Origin: Sphingobium sp. D43FB
GTDB taxonomy: Bacteria; Pseudomonadota; Alphaproteobacteria; Sphingomonadales; Sphingomonadaceae
NCBI RefSeq assembly: GCF_002312805.1
Contig: NZ_NMUA01000012.1
Span: 62,001-126,000 of the forward strand
DNA: 64,000 nt
Reading direction: 5' to 3'
The position numbers and the translations under genes are program-made. A model generated the notes under the pieces. The model was not told the origin of the DNA. It made no database searches and worked only from the letters and a program-made list of their open reading frames with translations. Shown piece by piece: positions 1 to 8,731 of the stretch; position 1 is the stretch's first letter; every line of letters starts with the position of its first letter.

Positions 1-844
1 CTGGGATATAGCGATCGCGCATAGCCTGATTTTGCGAGAAGCCGCCCGCGTTGATGAGGATGCCCAAGCGCGCGCCGATGCTCCAGGGCTTGCCGTCCCG
101 CACCGTTTCGACGCCTGTCGCGGCGTCATCGGCGATGATGATCTGGCGGACGGGGGCGTTCAGCCTTATGTCCACGCCAGCGGCCAGGGCGGCCTTGAGC
201 ATGCGGCCCTGCAGCGCCGCGCCGGCGGTGGTATATTGACGTCCTAGCAGCTTGTCGCGCAGTGTCCGGCCGATGATGCGCAGCAGCATTTTGCCCGACG
301 CCTTGTTGGTGCGGCGATGGCCCTGCGCCTCCATGCCTTCGACCAAAGTGACGTTGAACTCGGCGAAACCTTTGCGCAGCTTGTCGCGCCATGGCCCCAA
401 TTCCTTGCGGTCGAAGGGCTTGGCGACGACGGTGCGCGATGTTTTGCAGCCGCCGGGGAGTTCGTCATAATAATCGGGCCAGAAGGTCGCGCCGCGTTGC
501 AGGGCGATGCCCTTGTCGACCAGGAAATCGATCGCGCGGGGGGCCTGTGTCACATAGGCGCGCCGCTTTTCGGGCGAGGTGCCGGGGGCGGGGTAATCGT
601 CCTGCGCGGCGTCGAGATAGGCCATGGCGGCCTCGGCGCTGTCGCTTTCGCCATCGGCCAGCATGAAGCGGTTGGCGGGAATCCACATCACACCGCCCGA
701 CTTGGCCGTCGTGCCGCCAACGAAGGCGGTCTTTTCGAGGATGACGACCGATTTTCCGGCGTCGCGCATGACAAGCGCCGAAGCCATCGACCCGGCGCCG
801 CTGCCCACGACGAGCCAGTCGACCATTTCGTCAAATCCGGTCAT
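1..844 (-). CDS. FAD-binding 3-ketosteroid dehydrogenase-type protein (partial, 3' end outside window)
   Basis: The reading frame starts at the ATG at 844 and runs off the window edge, so about 281 N-terminal residues are present where this family usually has about 550. The N-terminus has a Rossmann FAD motif (GSGAGSMASA near residue 13) followed by VVILEK and the GGTTAKSGGVMW stretch typical of the KstD / fumarate reductase flavoprotein family. Such enzymes introduce a C=C bond next to a ring ketone (delta-1-dehydrogenation in steroid breakdown) or reduce fumarate-like substrates. The active-site tyrosines lie beyond the edge and cannot be checked. A GGAGAG ribosome site sits just upstream. 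The gene is divergent from the crotonase at 983. Family call is firm; the steroid substrate is inferred from neighbours. Confidence 0.8.
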   Translation of the reverse strand, partial: MTGFDEMVDWLVVGSGAGSMASALVMRDAGKSVVILEKTAFVGGTTAKSGGVMWIPANRFMLADGESDSAEAAMAYLDAAQDDYPAPGTSPEKRRAYVTQAPRAIDFLVDKGIALQRGATFWPDYYDELPGGCKTSRTVVAKPFDRKELGPWRDKLRKGFAEFNVTLVEGMEAQGHRRTNKASGKMLLRIIGRTLRDKLLGRQYTTAGAALQGRMLKAALAAGVDIRLNAPVRQIIIADDAATGVETVRDGKPWSIGARLGILINAGGFSQNQAMRDRYIP

Positions 845-982
845 GATATGCGCTCTCCTCTGCTTATGGCGCAGGCTATATCTGTTATGCGGCCGGCCGC
901 TACGCCAGCCCCGCGCTTATCGCCGGGGCGACGTTGGCGGCGGCGCGGCGCGTGATATGGCGGGCGTCGAGGAGACCGAGCG

Positions 983-1783
983 ATGACCCAGATGCTGCCC
1001 GCCTATGAGACGATTCTGCTGGAGCGACGCGGGCGGTTGCTGGTGGTGACGCTCAACCGGCCGGATGCGATGAACGCGGTCAATCGCGTGCTGCATGACG
1101 AATTACCCGACGCCCTGACCTTTGCCGGGACCGATCCCGATTCCGACGTGGTGCTGCTGACCGGCGCGGGGCGCGCCTTTTCGGCGGGGGGCGACATCGA
1201 CCATATGGCGCATAATGCCGCGAACCCGCACCTGTTCGACCATGAGGCGCGGCAGGCGAAGCGGATCGTCTTTGCGATGTTGGACATCGAAAAGCCGGTG
1301 GTGTGCCGGATGAATGGGCATGCGGTAGGGCTGGGGGCGGCGATCGCGCTGCTGTGCGATGTGGTCTTTGCGGCGGAGGGCGCGAAGATCGGCGATCCGC
1401 ATGTCGGCATCGGGCTGGTCGCCGGCGATGGTGGCGCGGTCGTGTGGGCGCAGCGGATCGGGCTTGCCAAGGCCAAGGAATATCTGCTGACCGGTGAACT
1501 GCTCAGCGCGCGAAAGGCGGCGGAGATCGGGCTGATCAACCATTGTATCGCGCCGGAGGCACTGGACGCGGCGGTCGATGGCTTTTGCGCGACGCTGCTG
1601 GCGGGCGCGCCCAATGCGATCCGCTGGACCAAGATATTGACCAATATCGAACTCAAGCGGATCGCTGGCGCGGTGATGGAGGCGGGGATCGCCTATGAGT
1701 CGCTCAGCGTGCGGAGCGCCGATCATCGTGAGGGGATTGCGGCGTTGAAAGAGAAGCGTCCGCCGCACTTTACCGGGCGGTAG
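983..1783 (+). CDS. enoyl-CoA hydratase/isomerase family protein
   Basis: A 266-residue crotonase-fold protein expected to act on CoA thioesters in beta-oxidation-type degradation. The oxyanion-hole segments AFSAGGD (about residues 65-71) and GLGAAIALLCD (about 117-127) are clear. At the usual first catalytic glutamate (the PE of classical hydratases) this protein reads DPHVGIG, so His stands there, followed by GDGG. Proteins with this DPHV/GDGG pattern are annotated as enoyl-CoA hydratases in actinobacteria and sphingomonads, but hydratase activity cannot be assumed. A GAGGAGA ribosome site precedes the ATG. It is divergent from the KstD-type gene and convergent with the Gfo/Idh gene. Confidence 0.85.
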   Translation: MTQMLPAYETILLERRGRLLVVTLNRPDAMNAVNRVLHDELPDALTFAGTDPDSDVVLLTGAGRAFSAGGDIDHMAHNAANPHLFDHEARQAKRIVFAMLDIEKPVVCRMNGHAVGLGAAIALLCDVVFAAEGAKIGDPHVGIGLVAGDGGAVVWAQRIGLAKAKEYLLTGELLSARKAAEIGLINHCIAPEALDAAVDGFCATLLAGAPNAIRWTKILTNIELKRIAGAVMEAGIAYESLSVRSADHREGIAALKEKRPPHFTGR

Positions 1784-1794
1784 CGCGGCGCGGG

Positions 1795-1818
1795 CGTTTC
1801 TCGATTGCGCTCGAAACG
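1795..1818. terminator. possible weak bidirectional terminator hairpin
   Basis: CGTTTC (1795-1800) and GAAACG (1813-1818) form an inverted repeat, with TCGA on both inner flanks, in the 45 bp gap between convergent genes. There is no T-tract, so intrinsic termination is uncertain. Confidence 0.3.
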
Positions 1819-1828
1819 AACGGAGAGA

Positions 1829-2932
1829 CTAAGCGACGTCCGCCAGTCGTATCCAGCAACGCGTCTCGCTCGACAGGCGGATGGCTTCCTGCACCCGCTC
1901 TACCTCCAGCGCTTCGGCGAAGTCGGGGGCGGCGCTTCCGCGTCCCTCGATCGCTTCGACCATGGCCTGCATCGAGAGCGCCATGGGGAAGCTTGGCTGG
2001 GGTTCGCTTTGCCAGTCGAGCGTGATGCCGGGTGCCGCCTTGAAGGCCTCTGGAATCGCGACTTCCGCCATCGCCCCGCCCAATTGTCCGGCGCGCAACT
2101 TGCAGTCGCGCGCGGTCGGGAAGGTCGGCGACGACACGGCGATCCGGCCCTTGTCGCCGAACACGTCGATCAGCCAGCCATCGTGCAGCGCCATGGACCA
2201 GCTGATCTGCATCTGCATGGTGAGGCCGCTTTCGAAACGCAGGATGACATTGGCGAAATCGGTGGTTTCGGGCGTGATCGTGTCGCCATCGGGGAAACGC
2301 CATTCGCGCAGGATCTGGCTGTCGTCGGCGACCAGTTCGGCAATCGGCCCGAACAGATAGCGCAGCATGTAGAGCGCATGGCTGCCATTGTTGCGGACGG
2401 CCGACACCCCCTGCCCGCCTTGCGCGAACCAATTATAGGAAAATTGCTTGATCGGGCTGTTGAACAGCGAGATGTTGAAATGGCAGGTGCCACCGAGCGG
2501 TGTGCCGGCATAGCTATCATTGAGCATCGCCTTCATCTGGCGGTGAGCGGGAAGCCATTGGGAGAAAGCATCGACCACGCCGATGCTGCCGCCCGCGCGC
2601 CACGCGGCGTCGATCGCTTTGGCGCCTGCCCAGTCGGGGGCATGGGGGCTGGCATTATAGACATGTTTGCCATGGGCCAGCGCGGCCAGCACCATCGGCA
2701 GGCGCACCGAGGGCCGGGTGCCGAGATCGACAATGTCGATGTCCGGGTCCGCGCACATGTCCTGCGCGTTCCAGAAGGCGCGCGGCAGGCCCAGCCGGTC
2801 GGCGGCAGCGCGCGCCGTTTCCTCGCGCGAGGTGCAGATGGCCGTCACCTCGACGCCGGGGATGGCGCGCCAGGCGGGAAGATGGGCGAAGGCGCCCCAA
2901 GCGGCGCTGACGATGCCGGCGCGCAGGGTCAT
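1829..2932 (-). CDS. Gfo/Idh/MocA family NAD(P)-dependent oxidoreductase
   Basis: A 367-residue oxidoreductase. The N-terminal Rossmann domain (AGIVSAAWGAFAHLPAW, then a long alpha/beta fold) is followed by the characteristic HGKHVYNASP segment, equivalent to the EKP motif of Gfo/Idh/MocA enzymes. The C-terminal alpha/beta domain carries the substrate site. The EKP lysine is not conserved in its usual form (HVYNASP), so the catalytic mode may differ. The start codon overlaps the stop of the lipoyl gene by one base (TAATG), implying translational coupling and a shared operon with the genes up to 6368. Members usually oxidise or reduce sugars, inositols or cyclic alcohols; the substrate here is unknown. 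Confidence 0.82.
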   Translation of the reverse strand: MTLRAGIVSAAWGAFAHLPAWRAIPGVEVTAICTSREETARAAADRLGLPRAFWNAQDMCADPDIDIVDLGTRPSVRLPMVLAALAHGKHVYNASPHAPDWAGAKAIDAAWRAGGSIGVVDAFSQWLPAHRQMKAMLNDSYAGTPLGGTCHFNISLFNSPIKQFSYNWFAQGGQGVSAVRNNGSHALYMLRYLFGPIAELVADDSQILREWRFPDGDTITPETTDFANVILRFESGLTMQMQISWSMALHDGWLIDVFGDKGRIAVSSPTFPTARDCKLRAGQLGGAMAEVAIPEAFKAAPGITLDWQSEPQPSFPMALSMQAMVEAIEGRGSAAPDFAEALEVERVQEAIRLSSETRCWIRLADVA

Positions 2933-3162
2933 TATTCGATCGTGCCCAGGATGGTGCCGACTTCATAGGTTTCGCCGGGCTGGGCGACGATGCGCAATGT
3001 GCCGCTGGCGGGCGATTCCACTTCATTGGCCGACTTGTCGGCTTCGAGCAGATAGAGCGGCTGGCCTTCGGTTACCTGCGCGCCGTCTTCGGCGAGCCAT
3101 TCGGCGATCTGGGCCTCAGTCATCGAAAAGCCGATCTTGGGCAGCAATATGTCGGTCGCCAT
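2932..3162 (-). CDS. stand-alone biotin/lipoyl attachment domain protein
   Basis: A 76-residue protein starting MATDILLPKIG that is a single lipoyl domain. The hairpin motif EADKSANEVESPASG carries the lysine expected to be lipoylated, and the fold ends in a GTILGTIE strand. The start at 3162 is preferred over an in-frame ATG at 3198 because an AAGGAA ribosome site lies about 8 nt before it. Lipoyl domains are normally part of 2-oxoacid dehydrogenase E2 subunits; here there is no E1, E2 core or E3 gene nearby, so it must serve a partner encoded elsewhere or act as a free carrier. Tightly coupled to the downstream Gfo/Idh gene. Confidence 0.85.
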   Translation of the reverse strand: MATDILLPKIGFSMTEAQIAEWLAEDGAQVTEGQPLYLLEADKSANEVESPASGTLRIVAQPGETYEVGTILGTIE

Positions 3163-3273
3163 GGGTCTTTTCCTTCGTGAATATCTGGCATTTATCATGC
3201 CCGCTGGGGCAGGCGCGCGGCAATGCGCAACAGGGCGTGCCGCCCCGATATCGTTGCCGCGATAGCACCTGCG

Positions 3274-3927
3274 TCAATAGCCGCGGCTGTCGGTCCAATC
3301 CTCGGTCTCGCCGGGCTTGTAGGTCTTGCCGGGTATCTTGCCCGATGCGGTCTTGAGGTCGAAGCCGATCGGGTCAGCACCCCCTTCGATGCCGACGCCA
3401 AAGGCGGACAAGGCCCAACTGGTCATGACATAATGCCCGATGGAAAAGACCAGATCCATCTGCTGCTTCTTGTCGAAATGACGGCCCAGGATGGCCCATG
3501 TCGCGTCGCTGATCGTGCCGTCGGCGATCAGTTCATCGACCGATCGCAGGACGGCATCATCGGCTTCGTCCCAATTGCCGCCTGCGGGATAATCGCGGAT
3601 CGCGGCGATATCGTCCAATGCCAGCCCGGCGTTGAGGCCATAGCCGACATGATTATGCCATTCATAAGCGGACTTCACCTTCCAGGCGACGCGCAGGATC
3701 AGCATTTCCAGATGCCGGGTCGAGAGCGTGTTCGACATCAACAGATGCTTGCCCCAGATATTATAGACTTTGCCCAGATCAGGATGGTTTGCCATAACCA
3801 TCAGGACATTGGTCTTGGAGCCTTCTTCCCACGCATTGGGCTCGCCCCAATAGGCAAAGACTTCGCGGGCGTCGTCCGTCCATTCCGCGCGGGGCAGCGG
3901 GAGGATGCGGGGCTTGATGTCGGTCAT
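3274..3927 (-). CDS. carboxymuconolactone decarboxylase / AhpD-like family protein
   Basis: A 217-residue all-alpha protein. The central segment RHLEMLILRVAWKVKSAYEW with EWHNHVGYG matches the CMD fold seen in gamma-carboxymuconolactone decarboxylase, where Glu and His line the active site. The Cys-x-x-Cys of true AhpD peroxidases is absent, so a peroxidase role is unlikely. Proteins of this size and type are common in sphingomonad aromatic and steroid clusters with unknown reactions. The ATG overlaps the stop of the acid phosphatase by 4 bp (ATGA), so both are co-translated. A 111 bp gap separates it from the lipoyl gene. Confidence 0.8.
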   Translation of the reverse strand: MTDIKPRILPLPRAEWTDDAREVFAYWGEPNAWEEGSKTNVLMVMANHPDLGKVYNIWGKHLLMSNTLSTRHLEMLILRVAWKVKSAYEWHNHVGYGLNAGLALDDIAAIRDYPAGGNWDEADDAVLRSVDELIADGTISDATWAILGRHFDKKQQMDLVFSIGHYVMTSWALSAFGVGIEGGADPIGFDLKTASGKIPGKTYKPGETEDWTDSRGY

Positions 3928-4712
3928 GGCTGTGTACCTCCTTGAGTCAGGGCAGCAGTTTCCGCGTCGCAGCGAGCGGGCGGAGCCTTAGCACGCGCCA
4001 ATTCGGTGCGCGCAGCCTTCATATCTTTCTGAAAAGCGGGTTCGGCGTTGAGCCGAGCGAGCGTTGCCGAAGCGGCGAGCCGTCCTTCTTCCGTATCGCT
4101 CAGCCAATGGGCATTGCAGATGCGCCGACTATCGCCAAAGGCCCGGCCCCGCGCGACGAGAGTCGAAGCCAGGTCAGGGCGTAACTGGGAGAGGATCAGT
4201 CCCCAGCCATAGCCGATTGCACTATGGCCGGACGGGTAGGAGCCATCCTTGCGTAACATTGCTTCCATGTCGGGTGTGCAGGTCGGCTGGCCATTGATCA
4301 TGAAGGGGCGCGGGCGCGTGTAGCCCTGTTTGATCTTGCTGGTCGAGCGCCCGAAGTCGGCAATGGTTCGGCGCAGCAGCTTGTCCAGCCGGGGCGTCGT
4401 GGCTGGGCCGATCGCAACGCCAGCCGTGCAGGAAAAGGCTGCCGTCGCGGTTGGACCGAAAAGCTCTGCATCAGCCGTCGCCAGCGCCCAGCGCGGGCTG
4501 TCCCGCAGTAAAAGGGCGGCCTTCGCGGCTTCATCATCGCGGGCCTGTGCCGCCGAGCCGGGGGCCGGTGGCGGCGGCGAAAAATCAGCGGCCAGCGCTG
4601 CATCTTTGAGATAGCCACTACCCAACCGGGATGGCGGTGATTTCGGTGGCGTGGCGGCGGCGCACGGCAGCGCGATAAGGCACAAACCGGCGATGATTGT
4701 GGTGAATTTCAT
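3924..4712 (-). CDS. class A non-specific acid phosphatase (PAP2 superfamily), secreted
   Basis: A 262-residue protein with a clear Sec signal peptide (hydrophobic IIAGLCLIALPCAAA) and all three PAP2 signature blocks: KQGYTRPRP, PSGHS and SRRICNAHWLSD. The histidine of PSGHS and the last His/Asp pair are the expected phosphohistidine catalytic residues. It should hydrolyse organic phosphomonoesters in the periplasm, like PhoN/PhoC. It is unusual to find it inside what otherwise looks like a catabolic operon; it overlaps the CMD-like gene by 4 bp and follows the DUF1330 gene after 3 bp. Confidence 0.9.
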   Translation of the reverse strand: MKFTTIIAGLCLIALPCAAATPPKSPPSRLGSGYLKDAALAADFSPPPPAPGSAAQARDDEAAKAALLLRDSPRWALATADAELFGPTATAAFSCTAGVAIGPATTPRLDKLLRRTIADFGRSTSKIKQGYTRPRPFMINGQPTCTPDMEAMLRKDGSYPSGHSAIGYGWGLILSQLRPDLASTLVARGRAFGDSRRICNAHWLSDTEEGRLAASATLARLNAEPAFQKDMKAARTELARAKAPPARCDAETAALTQGGTQP

Positions 4713-4715
4713 GGC

Positions 4716-5018
4716 TTATAGTCCCTCGACCAGAAGGGCACGATAGGTTGCGCCTTTCTGCCGTAACGCCTTAGCCTCCTGATATTCCGGGCTGTCGTAC
4801 CACGCGCGGGCCTGGGCGGCGTCGGGGAATTGCAGGATGATGACGCCATCGGGTGCTTCGCCCTCCAGCGTGTCGAGCGCGCCGTAGACGGCGAGCGGCT
4901 TAAGCCCATAGTCGGCGACGAAGCGACGCGCCTGGGCACGGTTCATGGCGCTATAGGCATCCATCGCCGCCTGATCGCGGACCGGCCCTTCGCGGGTGAA
5001 GATCATATAAGCGGGCAT
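4716..5018 (-). CDS. DUF1330 family protein
   Basis: A 100-residue protein with the DUF1330 layout: PAYMIFTREGPVRD at the start, a central VYGALDTLEGEAPDGVIILQFP strand pair, and AWYDSPEYQEAKALRQKGA near the end. The fold is a ferredoxin-like (dimeric alpha-beta barrel) domain similar to EthD and monooxygenase-like small proteins. No enzymatic reaction has been established for the family to my knowledge. It lies between the MFS transporter (15 bp upstream) and the acid phosphatase (3 bp downstream) in one operon. Confidence 0.85.
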   Translation of the reverse strand: MPAYMIFTREGPVRDQAAMDAYSAMNRAQARRFVADYGLKPLAVYGALDTLEGEAPDGVIILQFPDAAQARAWYDSPEYQEAKALRQKGATYRALLVEGL

Positions 5019-5033
5019 TGTGCGTCTCCTGTT

Positions 5034-6368
5034 TCAATGCGGCGCGTGGATGATGGCCGCCCCGTTCCAGCCGCCGGCCGCAGCAAAATCGGTGCGGCAG
5101 GAGCGGCTGGCGATCCAGGCGAGGAAGGTGCTGGGGATGCCGACCAGCAGCGCCCAGCGCATCGCCATGCCGAGCGAATCCTCGCCGTAGATCGGCCGCA
5201 ACATGTCGCTGAGCCAGCCGACCAGCACCGGTCCACCGCCAAGGCCGATGACCTGAATCGACACCATCAGCACCGCGATCGCCGTTGCGCGCGATCGGGA
5301 CGGGACGAGGCCTGCGACCACCGCCATCAACGGCGCGGCGGACAGGCCGCCGATCAGCATGTTGAGGCCATAGAGCGGGAATACGCGGTCGGCCGAGCCG
5401 GTCAGGATCATCCAGCCGATGCCGGTGGCGAGCGCGCCGCTGATCATCAGCATCCAGACATACCAACGCATGTCGCGACGCCCCAGAAAGTCCGCCAGGG
5501 GACCGCCGACCGTATGGCCGATCGCCGAACCAAAGAAGAGCGCGCCGCCCATTTGCAAACCCGCTTCATTGGCGGGCATGCCATGGGTCCGCTCCATGAA
5601 GGCCGGTGCCCAACTGATGAATCCCATGGTCAGCAGCGCATTGAGCGAGGCTGCCAGGATGAGCGGCGGCAATGTCCTGATCGCCATCAGTTCGCGCGCG
5701 GTCTTGAGGAAGGAAGGCGTCGCGCCCGTTTCGACCGGCGCGCCATCGGCCAGGCCCGCGCGGGTATCGCGCAGGGTGAACCAGACGATGGGCGCGAGGA
5801 TGAAGCCGGGGATGCTGGCGAAGATCAGCGTGTTGCGCCAGCCATATTCCTGCACCGCCCAGCCGCCGACGGCCGGGCCGAGAAAGGTGCCGAGCGACGC
5901 GCCGAGCAGGAAGATGGAAAGCGCGGTTGCGCGCTGGCGGATGGGGAAGAGGTCGGCGATCCAGGCCTGGGACGGCGGGGTGAAGCCCCCTTCGCCAAGG
6001 CCGATCCCGGCGCGGCCGATCAGCAGCACCCAGAAGCTTTTGGCAAGGCCGCACAGGATGATCGCCGCGCTCCAGACGGTGGCGGCGATCGCGACGATCT
6101 TACGCTTGGACCAGCGATCGGCGAGGCGCGCCACCGGAATGATCGCCAGGATGTAGACGATGGCGATGATCATATCCTTGACCATGCCCATCGCAGCGTC
6201 CGAAAGGCCGAGTTCGCGGCGGATCGGTTCGACCATGACGACCATCAGATAGCGTTCGCCCTGCACCGAGGCCGACACCAGCACCATGATGAAGAGGAAC
6301 CAGGACCGATAGGCCATGCTCGGCAAGGCCTCCGTCGGCGCTGGCGGGCGCAGTTCGATGTCGGCCAT
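5034..6368 (-). CDS. MFS transporter
   Basis: A 444-residue major facilitator with about 12 hydrophobic segments. The MFS signature loop appears as [14 protein letters not shown] after TM2, and GRAGIGLGEGGFTPPS is the TM4 motif seen in the anion/organic acid and Spns-like MFS groups. The reading frame stays open far upstream, but the first residues resembling an MFS N-terminus begin at MADIEL, with GAGAGG about 12 nt upstream, so I place the start at 6368. It is the first gene of the minus-strand operon reaching 1829 and probably imports or exports its organic-acid substrate. The 285 bp divergent region to 6654 shows no further gene. Confidence 0.87.
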   Translation of the reverse strand: MADIELRPPAPTEALPSMAYRSWFLFIMVLVSASVQGERYLMVVMVEPIRRELGLSDAAMGMVKDMIIAIVYILAIIPVARLADRWSKRKIVAIAATVWSAAIILCGLAKSFWVLLIGRAGIGLGEGGFTPPSQAWIADLFPIRQRATALSIFLLGASLGTFLGPAVGGWAVQEYGWRNTLIFASIPGFILAPIVWFTLRDTRAGLADGAPVETGATPSFLKTARELMAIRTLPPLILAASLNALLTMGFISWAPAFMERTHGMPANEAGLQMGGALFFGSAIGHTVGGPLADFLGRRDMRWYVWMLMISGALATGIGWMILTGSADRVFPLYGLNMLIGGLSAAPLMAVVAGLVPSRSRATAIAVLMVSIQVIGLGGGPVLVGWLSDMLRPIYGEDSLGMAMRWALLVGIPSTFLAWIASRSCRTDFAAAGGWNGAAIIHAPH

Positions 6369-6653
6369 GGAGTAGCTTGCCTCTCTCGTTGCTTTGGGGC
6401 CGTTCGTTCCGGGCGGCGCCTTTCGCCGCGCGATGGCGGTCGGACATGCGAGATGTGCGGCACGTTCGCCCGTGCGGGCAATGGCGCGATGCGAAGGATC
6501 GCTTGCGCGATGGCGGCGGGCTGGATCATGCCGTTCTGCACCCCCTTTACGCGATAGCGCCGGGGCGATTTGCGCCGTGCCAGCGGACATGGCAGCCAGG
6601 CGGCCCCGCCTCCGCTTCCACAGCGGCAGGCCATAAGAATTTAGGAGGCGAGG

Positions 6654-7871
6654 ATGGGATCGGCCTATTGGGGCGAATTTCGGACGCATTGGCGACCGTT
6701 GCTTGCCGCGACCGTGGGACTTGGTTTTGGCATCGGCCTGTCCGCCTATACGATGAGCCTGTTCGCGCCCAAGCTGATCGCCGAGTTCGGCTGGCCAAGG
6801 TCGCAATTCGCGCTGCTGGGCAGCATGGGGCTGTTGATGCTGATCGCGCAGCCGATCACCGGGCGGCTGACCGATCGCTTCGGGGTGCGGGCGGTGTCGA
6901 CGGTGGGCGTGCTGGCAGGGCCAAGCGCCTATATCGCCTTTGCGATGCAGCCGGGCAGCATCCGCGCTTTCTTCGCCATTGCGGTGTTGCAGATCGTCGT
7001 CGGCACGCTGACCACCTCGCCGGTCTATACCCGCATCGTGGCGGAACGGTTCGAACGGGCGCGGGGGCTGGCCTTTTCCATCGTCATGACCGGGCCGCCA
7101 CTGGTGGGCGCTGTCCTCGCGCCGTTGCTGGGCCGGTTCATCGAAAGCGAGGGATGGCGCAACGGCTATCTGCTGATGGGCGGGATCACCATGGCGTTCG
7201 GCCTGATCGCGGTGGCCATGACGCCGCCGCATATCGGCACCCGCCCGGACGAGGATGTGCCGGTCGAATCCAAAGCAGGCTATGGCGTGATCGTGCGCAA
7301 TCCCGCCTTTTGGGTGCTGATCATCGGCATGATTTTGGTGAATTTTCCGCAAGGGTTGGTGTCGGCGCAAATGAAATTGATGTTGATGGACAGCGGGGCG
7401 CAGTCGCAGACCGCGACCTGGCTGATTTCCATCTATGCGGTGGGCGTCATGGTCGGCCGTTTTGCCTGCGGCCTGTCGCTCGACCGGATGCAGCCGCATC
7501 ATGTTGCTGCGCTGACCCTGTCGATGCCGGCGATCGGCATGATGCTGATGGCATCACCCTTCGATGCGACCATCGTGCTGGCGCTGTCGGTGGCGATGAT
7601 GGGGTTGGCGCAGGGGGCGGAGGGCGATGTCGCAGCCTATCTGGTGTCACGGCGCTTTGGCCTCAATGTCTTTAGCCTGGTGATGGGTCTGGTCGGCGCG
7701 TCGATCGCGGGGGGTGCGGCGCTGGGGGCGGTGACGCTCAGCTATACGCTGGGGCTGTGGGGCAGCTATGCGCCGTTTCTGGTTATCGGAGCCTGCGTCA
7801 CATTGGTCGGGGCGCTGCTATTCCTGACGCTGGGCCATGGTTCCCGCAAGATGGAGGTCGCGCGCGCATGA
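6654..7871 (+). CDS. MFS transporter (monocarboxylate/oxalate-type)
   Basis: A 405-residue membrane protein with 12 predicted helices. The first loop reads GRLTDRFGVRAV, the standard MFS motif A, and the N-terminal GFGIGLSAYTMSLFAP with FGWPRSQFALLGS is typical of the OFA/monocarboxylate-like MFS group that carries organic acids. A strong AGGAGG ribosome site (6643-6648) lies 5 nt before the ATG. The stop overlaps the ATG of the SDR gene by 4 bp, so transporter and dehydrogenase are co-translated and probably share a substrate. Confidence 0.87.
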   Translation: MGSAYWGEFRTHWRPLLAATVGLGFGIGLSAYTMSLFAPKLIAEFGWPRSQFALLGSMGLLMLIAQPITGRLTDRFGVRAVSTVGVLAGPSAYIAFAMQPGSIRAFFAIAVLQIVVGTLTTSPVYTRIVAERFERARGLAFSIVMTGPPLVGAVLAPLLGRFIESEGWRNGYLLMGGITMAFGLIAVAMTPPHIGTRPDEDVPVESKAGYGVIVRNPAFWVLIIGMILVNFPQGLVSAQMKLMLMDSGAQSQTATWLISIYAVGVMVGRFACGLSLDRMQPHHVAALTLSMPAIGMMLMASPFDATIVLALSVAMMGLAQGAEGDVAAYLVSRRFGLNVFSLVMGLVGASIAGGAALGAVTLSYTLGLWGSYAPFLVIGACVTLVGALLFLTLGHGSRKMEVARA

Positions 7872-8731
7872 CGGATCGGCAGAAGATAGCGGTCGTGACC
7901 GGCGCGAGTGCCGGGATCGGCAGGGCGGCGGCGGGTGCGTTGCTGCAACAGGGGTGGCGGGTGATCGGCGTCGGGCGCGACGCCGAGCGATGTGCGGCGG
8001 CGGAAGCCAAGTTGTCCGCTATGCCCGGCGCGGATTTCACCATGATCCGGGCGGACATGGCGCTGCTGGGCGAGACGGCGCGGGCGGCGGCGGAGATTGC
8101 CGCGCTGGCCCCGGCGATCGACGTGCTGCTCAACAATGCGGGCGGGGTGATGGCGGAGCGGGTCATCACGGCCGAAGGGCATGAGGCGACCTTTGCGTCC
8201 AATCACCTCGCGCCCTTTCTGCTGACGCAGACATTGCTGCCCCATCTGATGGCGGCCGCCGCGCAGTCGGAACCCGGCAGTGTGCGCGTGGTGGCAGTAT
8301 CGTCCACGGGCCATGAACATTGCGATGGCATTCGTTGGGACGATCTGAACTTTGCCGAGGGCTTCGTCGGGGGTGCGGCCTATTGCCATGCCAAGCTCGC
8401 CAATATCCTGTTCATCCGCGAACTGGCGCGGCGGCTGGCGGGGAGCGGGATCGTGGCGCATGCGATGCATCCGGGCGTCGTCGCGAGCAATTTCGCCAGC
8501 CACTGCGACGCGCCGATGCGGGCCTATATGGAGTCGATCGCCGAGCAGGCGCTGACGCCGGAGCAAGCCGCCGATACGCTGGTGTGGCTGGCGAGCGCGC
8601 CGGAACCGGGGCGGTCGAGCGGCGGCTATTTCCATAAGCGCGAGGCCGTGCCCTGTTCGACGGCGGCGCAGGATGATGCGGCCGCCGCCCGGCTTTGGCA
8701 GATGACCGAGGCGATGGTCGCGGGCTACTGA
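7868..8731 (+). CDS. short-chain dehydrogenase/reductase
   Basis: A 287-residue classical-type SDR resembling retinol dehydrogenase/WW-domain oxidoreductase-like SDRs. Visible motifs are TGASAGIG (cofactor binding, about residues 12-19), NNAGG (about 86-90), AVSSTG with the catalytic Ser, and the YCHAK version of YxxxK. The ATG at 7868 overlaps the stop of the MFS gene (ATGA), which fixes the start. It should oxidise or reduce a secondary alcohol/ketone. Its last 7 bp overlap the 3' end of the convergent DapB-like gene. Confidence 0.87.
   Translation: MTDRQKIAVVTGASAGIGRAAAGALLQQGWRVIGVGRDAERCAAAEAKLSAMPGADFTMIRADMALLGETARAAAEIAALAPAIDVLLNNAGGVMAERVITAEGHEATFASNHLAPFLLTQTLLPHLMAAAAQSEPGSVRVVAVSSTGHEHCDGIRWDDLNFAEGFVGGAAYCHAKLANILFIRELARRLAGSGIVAHAMHPGVVASNFASHCDAPMRAYMESIAEQALTPEQAADTLVWLASAPEPGRSSGGYFHKREAVPCSTAAQDDAAAARLWQMTEAMVAGY

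Noticed and set aside
920..6568. TCGCCGGGGCGA-like element before the genes at 983 (920-931) and 6654 (6557-6568)
   Set aside because: The two copies share an 11 bp GC-only core at different distances from the starts. In DNA of this composition it may be chance, and no third copy was found in comparable places.
6369..7502. Upstream extension of the MFS gene at 5034-6368
   Set aside because: The frame stays open but the extra part is hydrophilic, His/Arg-rich and lies opposite another MFS gene; MFS helices begin only after the ATG at 6368.
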